Shown: one piece after another, positions 1-7,609 of the stretch
Position numbering within the stretch: the first letter of the stretch is position 1
Layout of the letters: every line of letters starts with the position of its first letter
Assembly (NCBI GenBank): GCA_022824305.1
Contig: JAJEAD010000080.1
Coordinates: 1-64,000 of the forward strand
Reading direction: 5' to 3'
Length of the DNA stretch: 64,000 nt
Source: Gammaproteobacteria bacterium
GTDB lineage: Bacteria; Pseudomonadota; Gammaproteobacteria; HK1
Made by a program: the position numbers and the translations under genes
The notes under the pieces: generated by a model
Databases searched by the model: none
What the model saw: only the letters and a program-made list of their open reading frames with translations
Told to the model about the DNA's origin: nothing

Positions 1-87
1 TCGGGGGGGCTGGGGGTTGGGGGGGTTCCCCCCCCGGGGGGGGTGGGGGGGGGGGGGGGGGGGTTATCCCCCCCCCCCCCCCGCCCG
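1..87. other. Homopolymer G/C runs at the contig edge
   Basis: Long uninterrupted runs of G and then C fill the first 87 bases and stop abruptly before ordinary coding sequence. This looks like an assembly or sequencing artefact at a contig end rather than biology. It lies exactly where the genes that usually follow a TTT binding protein (tctB, tctA) would be expected. Confidence 0.8.
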
Positions 88-111
88 GCATGGGACCAGA
101 TGGAACGGAGA

Positions 112-1116
112 TTATTCGCCAGTGATGGCGGCCGCTCCGACCTGTTCGATCAGCTCCCGGTGCCGGGTGATCTGCGCCGCGTGGAAGCTGCCGAGGTCGT
201 CCCCCGCAACCCACTCGGTGCAGTCGAGTCCGTCATCGATGCAGAACTGCTGCCACTCCTCCGAGTTGTAGAGGGCCGCGAAGAGATCGATGTACCAGGC
301 CCGCGCCTCGGCGGACATTCCCGGAGGGCCGTTGATCGAGCGCTGCATGTAGTACTCGATGTCCACGCCGAGCTCCTTCGCGGTCGGAATGTCCGGATAG
401 GCCTGCATGCGCTCGCCCGTGAACTGCACGAGAGGCTTGGTGTTGCCGGCGCGGTAGAACTCGTTCTGCTCCGCCGGGTTGTTGACGGTCGAGTCGATGT
501 GCTGGCCCACGAGGTTCTTCGCCACCGTGCCCCCACCGGGGAAGGGGATGTAGGTCACCTCGTAGTCGAACGCAGCTTCCATCATCGCGGTCAGGATGGA
601 GTCCTCCTGGCCGCTGCCGGTGCCGCCGACCTTCCATTCCTTCCCGGCTGCCTTGACGGCGGCGACGTAGCTGTCCAGATCGGTGATGTCCGCCCGATCG
701 GTGTGCACCCACAGCAGGAAGGTATCGAGCGCCATGCGGCCGATCGGCGTGAACTGGCTCACATCGACTCCGAGCTCCTCCTGGATGATGGGAGTCGTGT
801 AGAAGCTGTTCAGCGTGACCAGGACCGTGTGATCGTCACCGGCCTTGTCCTGCAGGTAGCGCAGCGCTTCGGCGCCCGAGCCGCCGGGCTTGTTTATGGG
901 GATGAAGGGCCGGGGCGACAGGTCCTTCTTCTCGATGAGCCCCTGCAAGAGTCGGGCGATCTGGTCGGCCCCGCCACCGGTGCCGGCCATGATGATGAAC
1001 TCGACCGGTTTCTTCGGCTCCCAGGCGAGTGCGGCACCCGAGGTTGCGAGCAGGCCCGTTGCGAGGCCAATGACGCCAGTCAAGAAGATGGCGAAAGTGC
1101 GCTTCAAGGAGTTCAT
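112..1116 (-). CDS. TTT-family (Bug/TctC) periplasmic solute-binding protein
   Basis: A 334-residue protein of the usual length for Bug/TctC receptors, the extracytoplasmic binding subunit of tripartite tricarboxylate transporters, which capture carboxylates in the periplasm. Residues 1-29 form a signal peptide (Lys/Arg start, hydrophobic core, AlaLeuAla before a predicted cut). The mature part begins with the family pattern KPVEFIIMAGTGGGADQIAR and later has INKPGGSGAEAL. The start is chosen because GGAGG sits about 10 bases upstream and the signal peptide follows directly. The membrane subunits would lie beyond the contig edge. The ligand cannot be read from sequence; the malonyl-CoA-synthetase-like gene across the divergent promoter makes malonate or a related dicarboxylate a reasonable guess. 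Confidence 0.9.
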   Translation of the reverse strand: MNSLKRTFAIFLTGVIGLATGLLATSGAALAWEPKKPVEFIIMAGTGGGADQIARLLQGLIEKKDLSPRPFIPINKPGGSGAEALRYLQDKAGDDHTVLVTLNSFYTTPIIQEELGVDVSQFTPIGRMALDTFLLWVHTDRADITDLDSYVAAVKAAGKEWKVGGTGSGQEDSILTAMMEAAFDYEVTYIPFPGGGTVAKNLVGQHIDSTVNNPAEQNEFYRAGNTKPLVQFTGERMQAYPDIPTAKELGVDIEYYMQRSINGPPGMSAEARAWYIDLFAALYNSEEWQQFCIDDGLDCTEWVAGDDLGSFHAAQITRHRELIEQVGAAAITGE

Positions 1117-1218
1117 GTCCAGGATTCCTCCGCTTCCGAGTTTTGCTGGTTCCCGGCGGCTGACGCAGCCGGAGTGGTTGACGACAACCGCAGGTGCGGC
1201 TGAATGTTTCGTTGTTGT

Positions 1219-1242
1219 TGGTATGCGATATGCGGTATACCA
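1219..1242. promoter_or_regulatory. Possible GntR/FCD-type operator between divergent genes
   Basis: The divergent intergenic region contains the 8-bp palindrome GGTATACC (1234-1241) and a wider imperfect dyad, TGGTAT at 1219-1224 facing ATACCA at 1237-1242. FCD-class GntR repressors of carboxylate catabolism (ExuR/UxuR-like) often bind TGGTATACCA-type sites. No GntR gene is present in the window, so assignment rests on motif shape and position only. Confidence 0.35.
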
Positions 1243-1343
1243 CAACGGACTTCGAAATGGCCACCACCAGGAACGCTCGCCCGGCATTTCCGTGCGCCAC
1301 GGAGAAGTGACCGGAGACCAGTCTCTCGAACACCGCCCCCTCA

Positions 1344-3239
1344 GTGGGGGGCTTCGGACGAGAGCCCAATCCTTTGATTGCATTTGCTTGTATTGTTCAT
1401 GACGATTTACGGCAGGGCATCTTGAACCACGTGGCCGAGGGGCCGCCGCCCGTACCCGGCCCGTGGAATCCCGGCCTGCGCTCGCCGATGCCGCGGGCGG
1501 TGCAGCCGCTGTGCACCCTCTACCGGCCGGAGAACGCATTTGCGTCGTCCGCCGAGATCCGGGAGCTCGCGGACTTCACGGGACTGCCGGAGGTCGAGCT
1601 GGTCACCTTTCGGCCCCGCCGGCTCGCGGTGCACGAGCTCCTCATCCGGGTGGCGGCGAACATATCCATCCCCGACGAGACCGATCCCGACGCGCTCGGC
1701 GTCAACTTCCGGCGCGTTGCCCGGACCGTCGAGTCCCGCTACCTCGACCCGATCGGGGATGCGATCGACGCCGCCTACCACGCACTGCGAGTCCGGATCC
1801 TGGAACGTGCGAAGTCCGCCATCGAGGACACACTCGCAGCCATCGAAGACACGGAACCGGCTCCGCCACCGCCGGACACCTGGCGGGCGCGTCTCGGAAT
1901 CTCTCGCTCACCCCCTGGTCCGGAGGAGCGGCTCTCCCGTGTAGAGCGGGAAGACCGGGCGATGGCGGCGTGGCAGGGCGCTTCCGGGTCCGGGGATCGG
2001 GTAGGAGAGGCTCTCCGTCTCGCCCTGACGCAGGTGGTGGACGCGGTGCGTGCGCGCCACGGCCGGGTGGTCGGCGATACGGGCCTGCTCTCGCGTCTCG
2101 TCGCCGACCGGGTGTGCAACCGGCTTGGAAGCGAAGATGTCGGGCACCTGATAGAAGCCCGCATCGAAGCCGCCATCGGCGCGGAGGGGCTGCGCCGACT
2201 CCCCGCCCAGCAAAGGCCCGTGGTGATGAACTGCAAGGGCGCGTCGGCTTCCGGAAAGAGCAGCCTGCGCCCCCGCCAACGGGAGCTCGCCCGGCGCATC
2301 GGAGTGGACTGGGCGGACTTCGCGGTGCTGAGTCCCGACATCTTCCGCAAGTACCTGCTCGACTACGAGGCGCTCGGCGATGCACACCGCTACGCCGGGA
2401 TGCTGACCGGCGAGGAGCTCGCCATCGTCGACCGGAAGCTCGACCGCTACATGGCGGAGAAGGCAGCCCGGGGAGGCATGCCCCATCTCCTGATCGATCG
2501 CTTTCGCTTCGACAGCTTCGCTCCCCATTCCGACGAGCCGGGCAGCAATCTCCTCACCCGCTTCGGCTCGGACATCTACCTGTTCTTCCTCGTGACTCCT
2601 CCGCACGCCACGGTCGAGCGGGCCTGGGAGCGCGGATTGCGGGTTGGCCGCTACAAGAGCGTCGACGACCTTCTTCATCACAACGTCGAGGCCTACACCG
2701 GAATGCCGGAGCTCTTCTTCACCTGGGCCCGGGACGAGACCAGAAACGTGCACTACGAGTTCCTCGACAACGATGTCCCCCGGGGCGAGGCGCCGCGCAC
2801 CATCGCCTTCGGCTCGAACGGCGACCTCGTGGTGCTCGACATCCCGGCGATGCTGGACATCGAGCGCTTTCGGAAGATCGACGTCGATGCCCGCAGTCCC
2901 GATGCGGTCTACCCCGACGCGTCGCGACTCGCCGCGGCGTGGAACGTCGGATTTCTGCGCGAATGCCTTGCCCGCCTGCGACGGGTCGAGTTCGCCGACT
3001 CGCACCGGGGGCGCGTCTACCTTCGAACGGAGGACGGCCGGACGCTCGTCCTCGACGAGCCCGCGCTCACCGCCGCCCGACGGCACCCCGATACCGCCGC
3101 CGCGCTCGCGGCGCTCTTCCCCGATCTCGGAGCCTTCCGCGAGACCCGCCCGCGGACGCACCCGGGAACGGGCGTGATTCCCGGCTCCAGGCTGGACCGC
3201 GACGAGCTGCCGACCGTGGGCCGCTGGGGTACGACGTGA
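1344..3239 (+). CDS. Zeta-toxin-like P-loop kinase family protein of unknown role
   Basis: Up to 631 residues from the GTG at 1344. The true start is probably later (TTG at 1374 or 1422), because recognisable sequence begins near NHVAEGPPP. The first half is helical with no family I can name. Near residues 298-306 it has a Walker A motif, GASASGKSS, followed by LSPDIFRKYLLDYEAL, resembling the nucleotide and substrate sites of zeta-toxin/PezT-like kinases. It is much longer than a typical zeta toxin and lacks an adjacent epsilon antitoxin. Its TGA overlaps the GTG of the downstream acyl-CoA ligase (GTGA), so the two are probably co-translated, which argues for a metabolic or regulatory phosphotransfer role rather than a toxin. 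Confidence 0.7.
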   Translation: MGGFGREPNPLIAFACIVHDDLRQGILNHVAEGPPPVPGPWNPGLRSPMPRAVQPLCTLYRPENAFASSAEIRELADFTGLPEVELVTFRPRRLAVHELLIRVAANISIPDETDPDALGVNFRRVARTVESRYLDPIGDAIDAAYHALRVRILERAKSAIEDTLAAIEDTEPAPPPPDTWRARLGISRSPPGPEERLSRVEREDRAMAAWQGASGSGDRVGEALRLALTQVVDAVRARHGRVVGDTGLLSRLVADRVCNRLGSEDVGHLIEARIEAAIGAEGLRRLPAQQRPVVMNCKGASASGKSSLRPRQRELARRIGVDWADFAVLSPDIFRKYLLDYEALGDAHRYAGMLTGEELAIVDRKLDRYMAEKAARGGMPHLLIDRFRFDSFAPHSDEPGSNLLTRFGSDIYLFFLVTPPHATVERAWERGLRVGRYKSVDDLLHHNVEAYTGMPELFFTWARDETRNVHYEFLDNDVPRGEAPRTIAFGSNGDLVVLDIPAMLDIERFRKIDVDARSPDAVYPDASRLAAAWNVGFLRECLARLRRVEFADSHRGRVYLRTEDGRTLVLDEPALTAARRHPDTAAALAALFPDLGAFRETRPRTHPGTGVIPGSRLDRDELPTVGRWGTT

Positions 3240-4801
3240 ACGCGAATCTCTACGAGCAGTTTCGGGCGCGCTTCCCGTCCGATCGCTCCCGTACCTTCGT
3301 TGAAGCCGCATCCGGCACGCGCTGGAGCTACGCGGAGCTGGAGGACGAAACGGGCCGCATCGCCGCCTGTCTGCGCAGTCTTGGCCTCAGGCGGGGCGAT
3401 CGCGTGGCCGCGCAGGTGGAGAAGTCCCCGCGCGCGCTCTTTCTCTACCTCGCCTGTCTGCGCGAGGGGCTGGTCTACCTGCCCCTCAACCCCGCCTACC
3501 CCGAGGCGGAGCTCGACTACTTCCTCCGCGATGCCGAGCCCGCGCTGCTCGTATGCCGGCCGAAGTCGCAGTCCGGGCTCGAGCCGCTCGCGAGGCGCCA
3601 CCGTGTCGCAGCGCTTCTGAACCTGGACGACGCCGGCGAGGGCAGTCTCGCCGACGCGGCCGACTCCCTTTCGCCGCTCGAGGACACCGCCGCCTGCGAC
3701 GCCGCGGACCCCGCGGCGCTGCTCTACACCTCGGGGACCACCGGGAGGCCGAAGGGGGCGGTATTGAGCCATCGCAACCTCGCCTCGAACGCCGAAGTGC
3801 TGAAACGCGCCTGGGGCTTCGCACCCGACGACGTGCTGCTCCATGCGCTGCCCCTGTTCCACACCCATGGACTCTTCGTCGCCTGCCACTGCGTGCTGGC
3901 GGCGGGGGCGGCGATGCTGCTGCTGCCGAGATTCGACGTCGACGGGGTGTTGCGCCTCCTGCCGAGGGCGACCGTATTCATGGGAGTGCCCACCTTCTAC
4001 GTCCGGCTCCTGCAGCACCCCGGGCTCGATGAGGCAGCAACCAGGACGGTGCGCCTCTTCATCTCCGGCTCCGCTCCCTTGCTCCCGCAGACCTTCGAGG
4101 CGTTTCACGAACGCACCGGTCACCGCATTCTGGAACGTTACGGCATGACCGAGTGCGGAATGGTGACGTCGAACCCCCTGGAAGGAGCGCGCAAGGTGGG
4201 CACGGTCGGAGCGCCTCTTGCCGGGGTCGCGTTGCGCGTGGTGGACGGAAAGGGCAACGCGCTTCCCCCCGGCTCGACCGGAGCAGTCGAGTTCCGTGGG
4301 CCGAATGTCTTCTCGGGCTACTGGAAGATGCCCGAACGGCGCGCGGAGGACTTCAGCGCCGACGGCTTCTTTCGTTCCGGAGACCTCGGCGTGATGGACA
4401 GCGACGGCTATCTCACGCTGGTGGGGCGAGAGAAGGACCTGATCATCAGCGGCGGCCTCAACGTCTACCCGAAGGAGGTGGAAACCCTCCTGGATCGCTA
4501 CGAGGGCATCGCGGAGTCCGCCGTGATCGGAATGCCCGACGACGACCTCGGCGAGCGCGTGACCGCGATGGTGGTTCCCTCCGCAAGCGCCGGCGAGCTC
4601 CATCCACCGTCCATCATCGCGGAACTGAAGACCATGCTCGCCGGCTACAAGGTGCCGAAGGAGCTCCACGTCGTGGACGAGCTGCCGCGCAACGCCATGG
4701 GCAAGGTGCAGAAGAACCTCCTGCGCGATCGAGCGGCGCGCGTCGCCGACGGCGCCGCTTCCGGTCCCGTCCCCGGCCGGGAGAGCCGGGCGGTGGACTG
4801 A
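3236..4801 (+). CDS. AMP-dependent acyl-CoA synthetase, probable malonyl-CoA synthetase (MatB-like)
   Basis: 521 residues, the normal size of the ANL superfamily, which activates a carboxylate to acyl-AMP and then acyl-CoA. Visible motifs in order: the P-loop YTSGTTGRPKGAVLSH near residue 164; PLFHTHGLFVA, very like MatB malonyl-CoA synthetases; MGVPTFYVRLLQ; RYGMTECGM; the hinge SGDLGVMDSDGYLTLVGR; and the catalytic-lysine end PRNAMGKVQKN. The start GTG overlaps the upstream stop (GTGA). MatB-type specificity is inferred from motif resemblance; a broader short-chain acyl-CoA ligase cannot be excluded. With the TTT receptor it could form an uptake-and-activation route for malonate. No malonyl-CoA decarboxylase is in the window. 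Confidence 0.82.
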   Translation: MNANLYEQFRARFPSDRSRTFVEAASGTRWSYAELEDETGRIAACLRSLGLRRGDRVAAQVEKSPRALFLYLACLREGLVYLPLNPAYPEAELDYFLRDAEPALLVCRPKSQSGLEPLARRHRVAALLNLDDAGEGSLADAADSLSPLEDTAACDAADPAALLYTSGTTGRPKGAVLSHRNLASNAEVLKRAWGFAPDDVLLHALPLFHTHGLFVACHCVLAAGAAMLLLPRFDVDGVLRLLPRATVFMGVPTFYVRLLQHPGLDEAATRTVRLFISGSAPLLPQTFEAFHERTGHRILERYGMTECGMVTSNPLEGARKVGTVGAPLAGVALRVVDGKGNALPPGSTGAVEFRGPNVFSGYWKMPERRAEDFSADGFFRSGDLGVMDSDGYLTLVGREKDLIISGGLNVYPKEVETLLDRYEGIAESAVIGMPDDDLGERVTAMVVPSASAGELHPPSIIAELKTMLAGYKVPKELHVVDELPRNAMGKVQKNLLRDRAARVADGAASGPVPGRESRAVD

Positions 4802-4843
4802 TTCGAACGCCGGCGGCGGGCGAAGCGGCCGCCGGCGCCTGCG

Positions 4844-7609
4844 TCAGGCCGCCGCGCTCTCCTCGGCGCGCTCCACCCGGGCGGCGCAGAACTTGAACTC
4901 CGGGATCTTGCCGAAGGGATCCAGCGCGGGGTTGGTGAGCGTGTTGGCCGCGGCTTCCGCGAAGCAGAAGGGGATGAACGCCATCTGCTCCGGCACCGCC
5001 CGGTCCGCCCGCGCAAGGAGCTCTATGGCGCCGCGGCGGGTGGTGATGCGCACCCGCCCTCCGGCGCTGACGCCGAGCTTCGCCAGCGTACGCGGGGCGA
5101 GGCTCGCCACCGCCTCGGGCTCCAGCGCGTCGAGCATGGCGGCGCGGCGGGTGATTGCGCCGGTGTGCCAGTGCTCCAGCATGCGCCCGGTGCTCAGGAT
5201 CATCGGGTACTCGTCGTCCGGCTGCTCGTCCGGCGGCACGATCGAGGCCGGCACCAGCTTGGCGCGGCCGTCCGGCGTCGGAAATCCGTCGCCGAACACG
5301 ATGTCGTGACCGGGGCGGTCCGGCGCGTCGCAAGGGTAGGTCACGGCGCTCTCCGCCTGCAGCCGTTCCCAGGTGATGTTGTCGAGGGAGGGCATGAGCG
5401 TCTTCATCTCGGCGAAGACGTCCGCCGGACCCCGGTAGCTCCAGTCCAGACCGATGCGCCGGGCAATCTCCTGGATGATCCACCAGTCCTGGCGCGCATC
5501 GCCCGGCGTGTCCAGCGCGATCCGTCCCATCTGCACCTGTCGGTTGGTGTTGGTGACGGTGCCGTCCTTCTCCGGCCACGCGGAGGCGGGCAGCACGACA
5601 TCGGCGTGGAACGCGGTCTCGGTGAGGAAGATGTCCTGCACCACGAGGTGCTCGAGCTTCGCCAGGCCCTCCCGCGCGTGCTCCACGTCCGGGTCCGACA
5701 TCGCGGGGTTCTCGCCCATGACGTACATCGCCTTGATCACCCCGTCGTGCACCGCATCCATGATCTCCACCACGGTGAGGCCGCGTTCGGGATCCAGCGG
5801 CGTGCCCCAGGCGTCGCGGAAGCGCGCCTGAACCTCCTCCGACTCCACGGACTGGTAGTCGGGGTACACCATGGGGATGAGGCCCGCATCGGAGGCGCCC
5901 TGCACGTTGTTCTGCCCGCGCAGCGGGTGAAGCCCGGTCCCGGGGCGGCCGACGTGTCCGGTCACCATCGAAAGGGCGATGAGGCAGCGTGCGTTGTCGG
6001 TGCCGTGCACCGACTGCGAGATCCCCATGCCCCAGAAGATGATGCCGCGCTCCGCGCCCGCATAGCAGCGCGCCACCTCGCGCAGGGTCTCCGCGTCGAT
6101 CCCGCATACCGGGGCCATCGCCTCGGGCGTGAAGTCCCGGATGTGGCGCTTCAGGTTCTCGAAGCCCTCGGTGTTCGCCTCGACGTACTGGCGGTCGTAG
6201 AGATCCTCGCTGACGATCACGTTGAGGAGCGCGTTCAGCAGGGCGACATCGGAGCCCGGCGTGAACTGGAGCATGTGGGTCGCGTACTTGCGCAGGGCCT
6301 GACCGCGGGGATCCATGACGATCAGGGTCTTGCCCGCGCGCGCGGCCTGCTTGAAGAAGGTCGCGGCAACCGGATGATTCTCGGTGGGGTTGGCGCCGGT
6401 CACGATGATCACGTCGGCGTCCGCGCAGGCGGTGAAGGGAGCGGTCACCGCCCCGGAGCCGATGCCCTCGAGGAGCGCCACCACCGAAGAGGCGTGACAC
6501 AGGCGAGTGCAGTGATCGACGTTGTTGGTGCCGAAACCGGTGCGAATCAGCTTCTGCACCAGGTAGGCCTCTTCGTTCGAGCCCTTCGCGGAGCCGAATC
6601 CGGCCATCGCCCGCGCCCCGTCCCGATCCCGCACCCGGCGGAGACCCGCCGCGGCGACGTCGAGCGCCTCCTCCCAGGACGCCTCCCGGAAGTGGGTCCC
6701 GGGGTTCGCGGGATCGACTTCGCACTCGGCGTGCCTGGGTGCATCCTCCCGGCGGATCAGGGGACGGGTCAGGCGATGAGGATGCGCCACGTAGTCGAAG
6801 CCGAAGCGCCCCTTGACGCAGAGGCGCTGCTGGTTGGCAGGCCCGTCGCGGCCCTGCACCGCGACGATGTGGTTGTCGTCGACCTGGTAGGTAATCTGGC
6901 AGCCGACCCCGCAGTAGGGACAGACGCTGTCCACTTCCCGGAGAGGGACGCTCCGTCCCACTCCGTTCTCGTCCACAAGGGCCTCTTCCATGAGCGCGCC
7001 GGTGGGACAGGCCTGGACGCACTCCCCGCACGCGACGCAGGTGCTCGCGCCCATCGGATCGTCGAAATCGAACACGATCTTCGAGCCGTGCCCGCGGTAG
7101 GCGAGACCGATCACGTCGTTGACCTGTACTTCGCGGCAGGCGCGCACGCAGAGATTGCAGTGGATGCAGGCGTCGAGGTTGACCCGCATCGCGACGTGGC
7201 TCGAGTCGGGGGCGGGCGGGCGCCGAATCGGGAAGCGGCTCGTGGTGACTCCCATGTCGTCGGCCCAGTTCCAGAGCTTCGAAGCGGGGTCGTGCGCCAC
7301 CTCCCTCGGCGGCTGATCCGCGACCAGGAGCTCCATCACCAGGTTTCGCGCCGAGCGGGCGCGACCGCTGCCGGTGCTGACCTTCATGCCCGGCGACGGG
7401 GTGCGGATGCAGGATGCGGCGAGGACCCGCTCCCCCTCGATCTCCACCATGCACGCCCGGCAGTTGCCGTCCGCCCGATAGCCGGGCTCGTCGGCGTGGC
7501 ACAGATGGGGTATCCGCGTTCCGCAGCGTTTCGCCACCTGCCAGATCGTCTCGTCCGGCCGGGCCTCGACCTCGACCTCGTCGAGCAGGAAGCGAAGCGT
7601 CTCGCTCAT
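4844..7609 (-). CDS. NAD-dependent formate dehydrogenase, molybdopterin alpha subunit
   Basis: A 921-residue cytoplasmic catalytic subunit of the soluble FdsA/FdhA type. In order: an N-terminal NuoG-like [2Fe-2S] domain with cysteines at about 29/37, 50, 53 and 67; two ferredoxin-like [4Fe-4S] motifs (cysteines 148-158 and 191-201); the MopB [4Fe-4S] site (Cys230, 233, 237, 264); and the bis-MGD domain. The metal-ligand position reads DHCTRLCHASS (Cys371), a cysteine where E. coli FdhF has selenocysteine. It oxidises formate to CO2 and passes electrons to the NuoEF-like partner encoded upstream. The ATG overlaps that partner's stop (ATGA), supporting a two-gene operon. FdsC/FdhD maturation and FdsD genes are not adjacent. 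Confidence 0.93.
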   Translation of the reverse strand: MSETLRFLLDEVEVEARPDETIWQVAKRCGTRIPHLCHADEPGYRADGNCRACMVEIEGERVLAASCIRTPSPGMKVSTGSGRARSARNLVMELLVADQPPREVAHDPASKLWNWADDMGVTTSRFPIRRPPAPDSSHVAMRVNLDACIHCNLCVRACREVQVNDVIGLAYRGHGSKIVFDFDDPMGASTCVACGECVQACPTGALMEEALVDENGVGRSVPLREVDSVCPYCGVGCQITYQVDDNHIVAVQGRDGPANQQRLCVKGRFGFDYVAHPHRLTRPLIRREDAPRHAECEVDPANPGTHFREASWEEALDVAAAGLRRVRDRDGARAMAGFGSAKGSNEEAYLVQKLIRTGFGTNNVDHCTRLCHASSVVALLEGIGSGAVTAPFTACADADVIIVTGANPTENHPVAATFFKQAARAGKTLIVMDPRGQALRKYATHMLQFTPGSDVALLNALLNVIVSEDLYDRQYVEANTEGFENLKRHIRDFTPEAMAPVCGIDAETLREVARCYAGAERGIIFWGMGISQSVHGTDNARCLIALSMVTGHVGRPGTGLHPLRGQNNVQGASDAGLIPMVYPDYQSVESEEVQARFRDAWGTPLDPERGLTVVEIMDAVHDGVIKAMYVMGENPAMSDPDVEHAREGLAKLEHLVVQDIFLTETAFHADVVLPASAWPEKDGTVTNTNRQVQMGRIALDTPGDARQDWWIIQEIARRIGLDWSYRGPADVFAEMKTLMPSLDNITWERLQAESAVTYPCDAPDRPGHDIVFGDGFPTPDGRAKLVPASIVPPDEQPDDEYPMILSTGRMLEHWHTGAITRRAAMLDALEPEAVASLAPRTLAKLGVSAGGRVRITTRRGAIELLARADRAVPEQMAFIPFCFAEAAANTLTNPALDPFGKIPEFKFCAARVERAEESAAA

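Noticed and set aside
1..87. G-quadruplex or regulatory G-tract.
   Set aside because: Position at the contig end and alternating G/C homopolymers fit an artefact better.
1463..3235. The acyl-CoA synthetase frame stays open for almost 600 codons upstream of its GTG.
   Set aside because: The upstream part is a shadow of the zeta-like gene; family similarity starts at the GTG overlapping the previous stop.
4844..7609. Possible selenocysteine in the formate dehydrogenase.
   Set aside because: The active-site position is an ordinary cysteine codon (Cys371), with no in-frame TGA.
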